Shown one piece after another: positions 38,933-48,810 of a DNA stretch of 64,000 nt (positions within the stretch are counted from its first letter, which is position 1; the number at the start of each line of letters is the position of its first letter). Position numbers and translations under genes: made by a program. The notes below the pieces were generated by a model. That model did not search any database and was not told where the DNA came from. It saw only the letters and a program-made list of their open reading frames with translations. The stretch comes from Mycteria americana. Taxonomy: Eukaryota > Chordata > Aves > Ciconiiformes > Ciconiidae. Location of the stretch: assembly GCF_035582795.1 (NCBI RefSeq), contig NC_134366.1, positions 152,071,519 to 152,135,518 on the forward strand, given 5' to 3'.

Positions 38933-39063
38933 CCGGCCTGGAGTCCGGCCTGGGCGGCCTGGCCAGCGGGTGGAGAAGGCTCCGCGCGCCCCGCAGCAGC
39001 CGCCGCCGCCTGCCCGAGAGGAGGAGGAGGAGGAGGAGGAGGAGGAGGGACGGGGCGCCGCCA
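38933..39063 (-). other. ZNF706: Probable ZNF706 non-coding exon 1 (5' UTR)
   Basis: On the minus strand a good donor, GGCCGG|GTGAGCGG, ends at 38933 within the CpG island. It is the best-placed partner for the exon 2 acceptor at 35846-35847. Upstream of the donor the transcript would carry a (CTC)n tract of about ten units and a GC-rich leader. The 5' boundary is a guess: NRF1-type promoters usually initiate close to the palindrome at 39065-39076, so transcription is placed just below it. I see no other strong minus-strand donor between here and about 39150, but alternative first exons are possible. RNA 5'-end data would settle this. Confidence 0.5.
39020..39049 (+). repeat. (GGA)10 trinucleotide repeat, (TCC)n in the ZNF706 leader
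   Basis: About ten uninterrupted GGA/GAG units lie here. On the minus strand this is a polypyrimidine CTC tract that would fall in the inferred 5' UTR or immediately at the start site of ZNF706. Such mirror-symmetric purine/pyrimidine tracts can form triplex DNA. Confidence 0.9.
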
Positions 39064-39064
39064 C

Positions 39065-39076
39065 TGCGCATGCGCG
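39065..39076. promoter_or_regulatory. NRF1-type palindromic site
   Basis: The sequence TGCGCATGCGCG contains the near-perfect GCGCATGCGC core of nuclear respiratory factor 1. Such sites typically lie within tens of bases of the start of CpG-island genes. It sits about 130 bases upstream of the inferred exon 1 donor, on the correct side for ZNF706. Confidence 0.7.
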
Positions 39077-39134
39077 GCCCCGCCCCGGCGCCCGCGCTGC
39101 CCTGCCCTGCCGGCGCGCGGCCCGCCCCCGCCGG

Positions 39135-39139
39135 CCAAT
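39135..39139 (+). promoter_or_regulatory. CCAAT box (NF-Y type), overlapping ATGGCGGC
   Basis: GGCCAATGG reads as CCAAT on the plus strand and as inverted ATTGG for ZNF706. It is followed directly by GCGGC, so ATGGCGGC (YY1-like) overlaps it. The site lies about 70 bases upstream of the assumed ZNF706 start, a normal position for NF-Y, whose site works in either orientation. Confidence 0.55.
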
Positions 39140-39154
39140 GGCGGCGGCCGCCCG

Positions 39155-39162
39155 TTACATAA
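39155..39162. promoter_or_regulatory. D-box-like PAR-bZIP/NFIL3 motif (TTATGTAA on minus strand)
   Basis: On the minus strand the 8-mer is TTATGTAA, the classic D-box recognised by DBP/TEF/HLF activators and the NFIL3 repressor. It is the only A/T-rich octamer in this part of the GC-rich promoter. The same bases read as TTACATAA on the plus strand and could serve as a weak TATA-like element for divergent initiation. Both readings are inferences from sequence. Confidence 0.45.
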
Positions 39163-39165
39163 GGC

Positions 39166-39192
39166 GGGGGGAGGGGAGCGGGGGAGCCGGGG
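39166..39192 (+). other. Potential G-quadruplex motif in the ZNF706 promoter
   Basis: Four G-runs of 6, 4, 5 and 4 bases are separated by loops of 1, 3 and 4 bases on the plus strand. This fits the G3+N1-7 rule with short loops and predicts a stable quadruplex. It lies next to the D-box. A second G-rich cluster at 39215-39229 has three runs of four or more G. Confidence 0.7.
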
Positions 39193-39227
39193 CCGCGCTC
39201 GCGCTGACCCCCGCGGGGGCGGGGCGG

Positions 39228-39252
39228 GGCTCGGCTCGGCTCGGCTCGGCTC
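39228..39252 (+). repeat. (GGCTC)5 pentamer repeat in CpG island
   Basis: Five exact tandem copies of GGCTC lie just beyond the G-rich cluster in the promoter island. Short GC-rich tandem repeats in promoters are prone to length variation. Confidence 0.9.
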
Positions 39253-40486
39253 GTGCTGCGGTGGGCGGCGCCGGCCTGGCCTGTCCGCGCGCTGCCCGCC
39301 CCGCTGTGGGGAGCCCCTGGGCGGGCGGGGGCGCCGCGGGTCTCGCCTGTCCCCGGCCTCGGGTCCCGGCAGCGAAGGGTCCCCCAACGGCCGGGCGGCT
39401 GGGGCTGCGAGTCCCCGGCTTCGGGGGCCGGGCGGAGGCAGGGCTGGCGCCGGCGCCCCTGCCTCGGTCGTGAGGGGGCTGCGCTGGCCTTGGGGCAGGC
39501 GCGCGCTGGTACGCCTTGCGGGCCAAAGTCCCGCTAACGTCCAGCGTTGCGCGGGGCCTGGTGCTCGGAAAAAGACGAGAGACACGACAGCCCTGTGGTC
39601 AGAGGTGACTGCGCCGTAGCGGAGAGACGGCCAGGACGCACAGCCTAGCTCTGGCCGCCCGGTTCCTGGGGACCCGAAGACGTTGGCCGCAGCTGAGCCC
39701 TGGGAAGCTGCAGGTAGATTTCCAACGAGCTGGCTCTGCTGTTGACGGCGTGCCCGGCTGTGGGCAGCGCTGCGCCGCAGTGCCGGTGGGACTGCGGTAG
39801 GCGCCTACCCTCAGACCATCGCCGCTCTTCCCAGCAAGCCCTGCTCTCAGCCACATTCCTCTGTGCTTAGCATACAGACGCAGCCTAAAAATAGTTGCTG
39901 TTCCTCCTCAGTGGGATCCGGAAAAACGGCTCTGGAGAGGCTGTAGGGATGGGGCTGGAGATGAGGCCAGGCAGGGAGAGGATGAAATCCTGTTCAGGTG
40001 GCAGTTTGCGCAGAAGGCCCACACAGAGGCTAGAAGGGTTAAATGAATTGAAAGCAGAAGGCCTGAGATGAGAGAAGCAGAATTTGTTTCAAGTTGAGAG
40101 TGCAGTAGATGTTGATTTCTCGTTTAAGGCAATGACCGCAGAGGAAGTCGTTTACAGGCTGTATTCACAGTGCAAGTAGTGGGAAAGGTATTAGCTTGCA
40201 TGAATAGAAATGTAGGCAGGCCTTGTAAAGAAGGATAAAGGAGAACTTTACTTTCTGTGGACATCTTCATATATCCCAAAGGAAGGCTGAATGTCTGTGC
40301 TTTCTCCGATTGTACACCTGTTAGGAAAAGGAGGAATAGAGGCAGCATCTCTGCTCAGACATGACATTCTGCCACTGAGCAATTGTGGCTTTAAAATAAG
40401 CCTGGAGTCTTGAACAGTTCTGTGTCTGGGGCAAAACAGCAAAACATAATATGCTTACTAGAGGAATTACTAGGTGTCGGCCTGGC

Positions 40487-40540
40487 ATTTTACAGAGGCT
40501 CAGGCTAGACGACTGTAATGTTCCCTTCTGATCTGAGAGA
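40487..40540 (+). mobile_element. Faint ancient CR1/L3-type 3' tail
   Basis: The run TTACAGAGGCTCAGGCTAGA, then CGACTGTAATGTTCCCTTCT, resembles the conserved 3' end of old amniote CR1/L3 elements (AGACTAGATGATCATAATGG, then TCCCTTCTGGCC). Only about 50 bases are recognisable. Identification is by eye. Confidence 0.5.
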
Positions 40541-41780
40541 GGAGAAAAGCAACAAAAAAATCCCTAAAGCAGTACAGTGAACGTTTTGGGCCATCATTAT
40601 GAGTCATGCCCAGAGCATGATAGCAGTTACAGGGGAACTGTGTAGCAGATTACTGACACTTAAGTCACTGGAAGTAGGTCTGGATGTGACAACATCTAAG
40701 ACAGTCAAACATAAGCCTACGATAACAAATGAAGTTACATTTTTTCCTAACAAACATACCTGTTCGCAATGATCTCTTCCACATTAAACTGACAGTGCTG
40801 AAAATGCTTATACCTGGGCAGTGCAATCCACACTGCATTAAAATGATCTTGTCAGTAGGTTCTGAACTTTATGAAAATAGACAACTATAAAAAACACTGA
40901 AAGTGCATGTGTGCATGCTTGTGGGCTGGTAGGGAGAGGTGGGCATTTTGGGTTCTGTGCTTGGAAGCAGGTGGCTTTCAGAATGAGGTTTTGGTTTGAT
41001 CGGAGAGAAGATCGCCGAGTGAAAAAGTAGCCTCTTTCCTGGCTGATGCTATTTTAGGAAGACTGTTGGCCTCAGATGTGCAAGTGGAGACTGCTTTCAG
41101 GGGTCATGTCCCCATACTACAGCACTGCTACACACCTGGCTGGATGAGAATTTCAAATAAAGCAGATCTTTTTAATGCACGTTGAGCTCTGGCTGGTCTC
41201 CAAACCTTTTTCTGCTTTCGGTAGAAGAGAGGATCTCCTTGCAGGATAGGGGACTGCAGCCTTCCCTCTAGCTGCTCTGTCTTTTGTCCCTTTGTCCTGT
41301 TCGCAGCATCGGTCCCTGTATTGCCCAAATCATGGCTCTGCAATTTAGATGCTTCAAAAGAGACTGTTAGGAAACAAAAATGCAGTGTGAAAGAAGAATA
41401 CAAGTCCCCATAGTTGAGATTTCTACTATGAAGAGAATAAGGAAAATTTCCCATTCACTCTAAATAAATTTTCAAAATCTACTCACTGCATGAAACTTAT
41501 TTATCACACCAAAGGGGATATTTCCATGCACGCGTGCAGGTTAGCAGAGAGGCACAGGGTGGATATGGTGAGCTGGTAGAGAGGCAAGACTGGTCTGTGT
41601 GCTGGATGCTTTGCATAGCTCTGACAAAATGAACCCCTCGTAATTGCAGTTTATCTGGCTTATGGACTTCCTCTGCTTTGTCTTGCTCCCATATGAGGTG
41701 AAGCAAGCCAGGGTATATGAATGAAAGTATAAATAGAAGTTAAAATGAAAAATAAATGCAAGCTCTAGACTGAAATGTTG

Positions 41781-41873
41781 TATCTTTAAATTATACTGCA
41801 GAAATATAGAAATATACTGCAGCATATCTTTAAATTATACTGCAGAAATATAGAAATACGAAATATACTGCAG
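41781..41873 (+). repeat. Local tandem duplication, unit about 45 bases, two copies
   Basis: Two adjacent copies each contain ATCTTTAAATTATACTGCAG, then AAATATAGAAATA and a terminal TACTGCAGC. The second copy carries a few extra bases (CGAAA) before its last TACTGCAG. The near-identity of the copies suggests a fairly recent duplication by slippage or unequal exchange. Confidence 0.85.
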
Positions 41874-44800
41874 CGTTTTTCTGCGTGCTTCTTGTTTAAT
41901 TGTTGTTTTCTAATTTAAAAACAACTCATAAACCCCACAGATATTACTGAGTATTCTGCATTAAAAGAGAGTGAAAATCAAGAATAGCTCTCAGTAGTTA
42001 AGGGTAGACCAACTGCAAGGAGTTGTCATTATCCCCAAGCCAAGCATTGCAAAAATGTTTGAGTGATTACAATTGCGCTGAAATCTGTAGCGACATCATA
42101 CACATAGAAAACACAGCTCTATATGGGCACAGACAAGGCATTTTAGCTCTTATGGAGCCTCTAAAAATAGTCCAAATTTAAAAAAAAAAAATATTATCTT
42201 CTCACGATGGGACAATTGATGAGAAACAAGGCTCCAATTTAAGGCCAAGCATGAACGTAGTGAACAATGCTGGTCTACTCAGGAGGAAAGCAGCAAAGGA
42301 GCCTGGAAGGAGCAATGCTGTAAGGCAGGATTATTTGTTCGGGTTTTTTTTAAACAGTCTTGATTGTTTGTTATTCTCATGCTTATTTCCTATCTCTTTG
42401 GATTCCAGCCCTCCATCATTTTCTGTGCCTGCACAGAGGTGTGATTTCTGTCATTAGATCAAAATACTTGTTCTGCTCGACAGCAACTTGTTGACACTTG
42501 AATTTTGTTGCAAGTTAGTTTGAGCTATCTCACCTTAGCGTCAGTGGTGTCCCCAACACAACTCCCTGTTATGAACCAGCTGACATTTTGATGTGTTATT
42601 AAACCTATTTTGAAAACAATTGTTCTCAGGTGCAGGGCAAGTTTGCTCATAACAAACTTGTTGCAGGTGGGGCTGTATCTCCCTTCCGAATCAACTCCTG
42701 TGTGCCTGCCAGGTCCTCCCACTGCTGTTCCCTACCACACTTACTGCCCGCATTTTTTTCCTGCTCGTTTGTTTGCATGCTTGCTATTGATCCAGTGTCG
42801 CATCGATCAAACATCATCTCACCGGCTAGACGCTGGCTTGCGGCCCAGTGCTGCCCTTTGCTACTCACTTGCAGGGAGTACACATGCTGGTATCGTGTGC
42901 CTGGCTGTTCAGTGATTTTATTCAGTGCCCCACCATGACCCCTTGGCATGGCTGAACAAGTGAAGGGAAGGGGACATGCCCTGTGTCCTGCAAGTGACAG
43001 AGGTCTTCTCACTAGATTTTGTGGATGCAGACCAACGTTGACAAGAACGCAGAACAGCAGAGACTGGCTCTGCAGTTGAAGGTTGTAAGACACAGACTTT
43101 GAAGCCAATATCCTTTGAAAGGATATTCAAAGCTGATGCGATGGTAGATCAGGGTCAGTATCGCTGAATTTCAGGAATGGGATGACATGGGTGCGGGCAG
43201 AACCCCAGACGGGCTGGAGTCCTCTACGGTTAGTATTGTTTGATATAAAACATCGTGCAACAGTACTTAACCTAGCTCAGGGGCCTCACAGGGTAGTGTT
43301 TTGCTCATTTACCCTTTGTCTGCCTTATGGACTTTTACGTCCTCCCTCCCCTATGTGTTAGCATACCATTCGTTTCCCTGTAAATGCATTTTTCACAACC
43401 ACAGCTCCAGCTCTCATACATCCAGTTCATGCCTCCCTGACACGACATTCTCTCCTGTCCCTCCATTGACTCTGATTGCTGTGTGCTCCTTTTCTGCAGC
43501 TGGGGTGTTGGTACCTCCTGGGTTTTCCCAGTATTGCTGTTGTGGCAAATACAAAAAAGAGTGAGCTCTTAAATCACATATTTGGTTCACAGATTCAATA
43601 GATTCTTAGCTCTGCACTGGTATGAGATGATACCAAATCACAATACATATATACTGCAGAAAGAAATATTTTAAGGCACGTGATAGTATGCCTCTTTCTG
43701 CATGTTACTGTAGAACTAGGTATTTTGTAGCGCACAGTATGCTGATCTGCAAGGTTTAAAAATGGAAAAAGAAGGAGAGAGCAAACAAAATGAGAAGGAA
43801 AGCCAAAGACTATGCTCTGTTTTGGAAGGAAGCCGGCACAGCAATGCAGCTCTTTTGGCAGGGCTCCGCAGGCTTGCAATACCCTTCAGTTCCGCAGTAG
43901 CTTTGAAGGACCAGCCCCATTAGCAGCAAGGCAGCATCTTTTCCTGGTTTGCCTGCTGCCTTTCTGAATGGTCTCTTTGTTTCAGGGACACTTGATGAGT
44001 GGCATCCTCCAGATCAAGGACAACCTCAGGTGATGTCCATCATATTGCCAGCCTCCCTGTGCAGCTCACCGTACTGATGCTCCCATCAGTAGAATTCAGA
44101 GGCACATAAACAAGAGTGACATTATCCTTCCTAGCAGGACAGTCCTCCCTTCTTCCACACCCCCAGCGAGCTGGCAGCCTGCCACGTGCCCACGCATTTG
44201 TTAACCTTTCCCAAAAATTGATACAACAGTCACTTCTACCTCTCCCCTACCACGGGCCCAGGACCCTGTGCAACAAGGCAGCCTATGGAAATACTTTTGC
44301 CACCAAACCTTAAATTAGCACAAACCCAGGGAAGGGTGTCCCAAAGCTGATGGTAGGTTGTGTTGTTGTGTTGGTTTGCTTTTACTGGCACAGAGACTAC
44401 AACTAATTGTCCTTTCTCTTTTTTTTTCCTCCCATAGCTCCTGACCCTTTGCAGCAAGAATGGACAAAGCTGCTTCAGCCATTCGAGGGGTAAAAAAACG
44501 TTCAAGGGAGGATGCGACATGGAGCTGCCCACATCCTCTGAGAGACAAAAAAAGAGAGGGCTTGAGGAAAAGGCTTATGAAGAATGATAGAGAGGGAGGC
44601 AGTCAGAAGCTCAGAGATGTAGTTCCTCAAAGGTTGGCAAGGCATATACACCTCCTGGAGAGCATGGGCAAAGATTGCCTTGTGACCTCTAAGTATTTTG
44701 CAGTCTCTCCTCTTTTAAATCCATGTCGTTGGATGTGACTTTTGCTAAAAACAACAAGGTGCAAATGCCTTTCTCAGCATGTCACAACTTTTTTGACCAA

Positions 44801-47800
44801 CCCACATAGACAAACTGGAGACCTTGAGAACATACACTTCCGTTCTATATAAACAGTTTAAAATAGATTTTAGCTTTGCACAGCATTATGTACAGTTACT
44901 ATTTTTAAATGCACACCAATTAATCTGATGCATTCATTTCTTTTTTGCGTTTGCCCTCCATTCATGCTTTTGAGTCTCGTACATGTTCAAGCCCCTGCCT
45001 TATCATGAAAACCAGTATATCCATACATTTTTAATTAAGTCAGAATACTAAGATTTCCCTCCCCTCCACCAATATAGTGAAATATATGTATGAAGCATGA
45101 AGAAAGTTCTTGCACCACGTCGTGTGCGCATTAAAACATGTGCAGCAATTGTGATTAAAAGCTCTCACAAACATGCCAACATTGTTGACAACTTGCCTCT
45201 AGCCTCGAGGAGGGCAATACATCCCTCCGTCTGTGCTTCTGAGTGGCTGTACATCCCAGAGATGCCTCTATGTTGAGGTGGCTCAAAGCATCCACCAGCT
45301 CTGCTTGCTTCCTTCTTCAGCCCATCTGCAAGACTCCACCCTCGTACTAGCAAATATTTTGGTAGGTGCTTCTTGTACCTTGCAGAAGTGGCAATTACTT
45401 CTCATCCACAGACAGCCTTTCCATCTGTCTTTCAGTCATCCACATGCAGATTTCATTGCCATTCTAGAACTGCTAAGGCCAGGGTGGGAAGCTCTTTCTG
45501 CTGTCCAAATAGCATGTGAAATCTTGCTGGGCAAGGAAGCAGAGGCCAAGGGCGCATCCCAGAATGACACATCCCAGAATGAGCATAGAGAGTCAGTACA
45601 CAGGAAAGGGCTCTGCAGCTGCAGGATGTTCCCCATGGAAGGAAAGCAGCCTTGAACATCCAAAAGTGCCACACACACACTGCTGGTTTTCCCAGGTCTG
45701 CAGTGCTGGCTCAGCCCCAGCAGTCTGCTGCTTCAGGAAGTGATCCGTGAGAAACATCTGCTGGATTTCAACTTTTTCCTTTTCAGATGCCCCGTTACAC
45801 TCACTCTGAAGTCACTGCATGACTTAAAGGCCGGAATCCAAAGAGCCTGCTGCAAACTGAGCTGTGAGGATTGCTCTGATTGCCAGTGTTTCCCGCCAGC
45901 TGCTGACAGTGATTTGAACATAGTAAGGTCTAGCTCACAAACACTGGTGGATAAATAGGACCTGGCAAGGGAAATCAGGAATGATTCGGGCCACTGGATC
46001 CCATTGCTTTCTGCAAGAGATCCCAGAGTGCTGCAGCAGAGCAATGCGCTACGGGATGTGGGAGCAGAATACAAAACACATTCCTGGAAGCAGCCAGCAA
46101 TGCCAAAAGACGGCAGCTATGTGGAGGTAGAAGACATTACTTGTGGGGCAGTGAGATGGAACGTATGTACCGATTGTCAGAATTACTGCAGCTGAGTTAC
46201 CGTGGATGTACGAAGCCCACAGTCATGTCTCAGCAGATGCTTGTAAGTTTATTCTTAAGACAGACTGCCACGGGATGGAGGAACGGAAATCCCTTTTCCT
46301 GCTATATGGCTGGTGTCTGAGCAGCACAGGCAGAGAGCTGCTTTTTCACTCTGTCCTTTAGCCTGGCTTTTGCTTGGAAACTGCAGGAGAAAACCAAGGA
46401 GGATGAATTATGCTTCTGTGAAAACACTCAGTGCACATTTCTAGTCGGGCAAGACAGAATAACACTTAAAGAAGGGTCCCAGAGCTGAAAAGAAACAAGA
46501 GCTGGTTATGAGGTAACATTAGGTACAGACTTTGCACAGTAGTATTTACTAGGCTAGAAAAATTTAAAGCTCTCATTTAAACTACCCGATTAAAAAAAAT
46601 GACTCATTTCAATCTGACTGGTGGTCTGTAAAGCTAATTTGAAAAGTTGTGGTTTGCAACTAGGCTGAAAAATTATAATGAAGTGAAATGGAAATGCCTG
46701 GTGCTGGAGACTTGAATGTTTGTCCCAGTGGGGAAGTGTCTTTTACAATGCTTCCATGGGCAAAAAGACCATGTTAGGAAACGAAGGCCTGGTCCTTTCC
46801 ATGCTCAGACAGGTATACAGCTTCAAGACCTGCCTGCTGCACTCCCTCCCCATCCCCAAACCAAGAGTGCAACCCCTTACCATCCTGCACCTGAGCCTTC
46901 TTACTCCCACATGTTCAGTGTACCCTTCTCCAAACCAGCTGTCCCAGGCTCTTGCCGGCACTGTCCCCTGTGTCTTGGCATCCACAGGAACAAATAACTC
47001 CAGCTGTGCAGAGCTCAAACCAAAGGCTGCTAGCACAGCCTGAGGCCTTGCACACTTCACCTGTTCCCTATTAAAAAATGTGCACCTTTAAGCAAGATAA
47101 ATTTAGACTGGAAATTATCTCCCAGGCTTGTTGCTTCTATATTTTTCTCTGATACTGTAAAGAGTTATTTGGTGAGAGAAATCTTTTCCTCAGATATTTA
47201 AAATCAGGATCAGATCCTTTTTTTACCTTTCTCTTTGATAAACCAAAGAGCTTGAGCTAATATTGAATAGTGCTTTGCTAAGAACAGGTCCTTGTGGGTC
47301 CAATGCTAGTAAAAAGTTTGGCACTGAGGATGGCTTTCCATTTACAATTATATTTTTAGATTTCGTATAGTCAGATCCCAGTCTGTAACGATGGTTTCTA
47401 TTAGTTTGTATAAACAGGACACCTGTATTTCTCTCTTGGCTTTCTGAGACTGTGCCACAGACATGCAGGACTTGGGTGGACATGCGCTACAGACCCAACC
47501 TGCCACTGAGAGTGGCCAGCTGGTCCAAGTGTCACTGGTGTCCAGCAAGTCATACTGGAGCCACTCTCCAGACTGCTTTACTGGGTGCCCAGAAGTCCTC
47601 GAGATCTTCCCCAAATCTTTCTCTGCATGTCCCTTTCCAGACATGCAGAGCCAGACAAAGCTTCTGTGAAGAAAAAGGCAAAGCTTGATGTTCACTAACC
47701 ACTATGGATACCCTGACACCACCTTTGACTTGGAAGCCTCCATCAGTACCCAGATGCAGCTATGCACGTAAAACAGACTGATGGAAGGGCTCAGGCTGAT

Positions 47801-48734
47801 GTAGCTACTCTGAAGCTCAAATCCCTTCTTCCTCATAGCTCTAACCCTGCAGCCCTGTGCCAGCGCAGAGCCTTGCTGACTAACTCTCCTCACAGGCACT
47901 GCAGCTCTTAACTCCACTAATTAGACCTCAGTCTGGGTCAGGAAATTACTTTTGTGCTCTACGCAGCTCGAGAGCCTGCAGCTCTCCTTGCTCAGAGAGG
48001 CACTGCAGAGGGCGAGGACCTTGGGCAAACAGTGAAGATAAGTGAAAGAACGTAGGGCTTTGCTGGCTCAGCACTGGAGGTGGCTTTTCACCACACCCGC
48101 CTGCAAAGAAGGTGGAAATGTTTGTCTTGGGAAAGAGGAGGAAGTAGAAGGAGTCACCCTCGTGCTTAGCACAGCCAGTCAAGAGAAAAGACTTTGGTCA
48201 AGTCTCCATGAATTTGTTCAGGGCTATTGGGGAGAATTATATGACAACACTGAAGAATTGGTGAAGGGCACAGTTGCCAGGCTCACTATTCACCTCTGTT
48301 TTTTCTGATCCTGTGGAGCGCACCAACTTCAGATGCTGTCTCATGATGGGATGTCTACAATCTTACATCTCAGCAGCGGCATTAGATGTGCCTGCAGTCT
48401 GGGATGTGCTGCACAACACACAGAGACCCTGATGCATCAGCATCCTGCCCTGGGCAAAGGCATCATGGCTGTGGGAACCTGTGATCACTTCAGCCAACGA
48501 CTTTCTCAGTGCAAAATATTTGGGTTTAGCAGTTACGACAAAGCATGACGGTGAGAGGATATTAAACCAGCAAGCATACTTGCATGTTGTGTCTCACCTA
48601 ACCTTAAGTGAATCCTGAAGAGTTTTAGGTGGGATTTACTGGAGCAGAAATGATGAACCAACTTGATCACACAATAGAAAGTCTGGTTGCTCCTGAGTGC
48701 CTGCAGCTCTTAAGCTCCTTGTGATGAGGGAGAG

Positions 48735-48810
48735 AGCAGATTGTAGCATTAAGGTTACTTGCCCTGGCACAGTCTAATAATGGCCCTTCTGACCAAAAGT
48801 GTCAGGTGGC
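48735..48810 (+). mobile_element. Possible ancient CR1/L3-type 3' tail
   Basis: The block CAGTCTAATAATGGCCCTTC, followed by TGACC, resembles the same ancient CR1/L3 tail as the copy near 40487, but only about 25 bases match clearly. It could be coincidence. Confidence 0.35.

Larger units (their letters stand above)
33382..39063 (-). other. ZNF706: ZNF706 gene span (three exons, minus strand)
   Basis: Probable extent of the ZNF706 transcription unit. The order on the minus strand is: non-coding exon 1 in the CpG island (donor after 38933), intron 1 of about 3.1 kb, coding exon 2 (35709-35845), intron 2 of about 1.2 kb, and coding exon 3 from 34494 with a 3' UTR running to one of several AATAAA signals. 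The two coding exons together give an uninterrupted 76-residue protein, the family's usual length. Both ends of the span are estimates: the 5' end is placed just downstream of the NRF1 motif and the 3' end at the most distal poly(A) signal considered. The intact frame, canonical splice sites and CpG-island promoter argue for a functional gene rather than a processed copy. Confidence 0.85.
38460..39640. promoter_or_regulatory. CpG island promoter of ZNF706 (possibly bidirectional)
   Basis: Composition changes abruptly from AT-rich DNA below about 38400 to very GC-rich, CpG-dense DNA, then fades out near 39640. It contains many GC boxes (for example the CCCCGCCCC at 39078-39086), an NRF1-type palindrome, a CCAAT box and a D-box, with a probable ZNF706 donor at 38933. 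This is the standard architecture of a vertebrate housekeeping promoter. CCAAT at 39135 and an A/T-rich element at 39155 are also suitably ordered for plus-strand initiation near 39185-39200, so a divergent non-coding transcript is plausible but unproven. Long open frames on both strands here (up to 369 codons) reflect the scarcity of stop codons in GC-rich DNA, not coding. Confidence 0.9.

Noticed and set aside
38510..39619. A 369-codon plus-strand open frame through the CpG island, with 205-218 codon minus-strand frames opposite
   Set aside because: GC-rich DNA has few stop codons. The predicted products are Pro/Ala/Gly/Arg low complexity with no domains, and all frames on both strands are open here. 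The real content is the ZNF706 promoter and leader.
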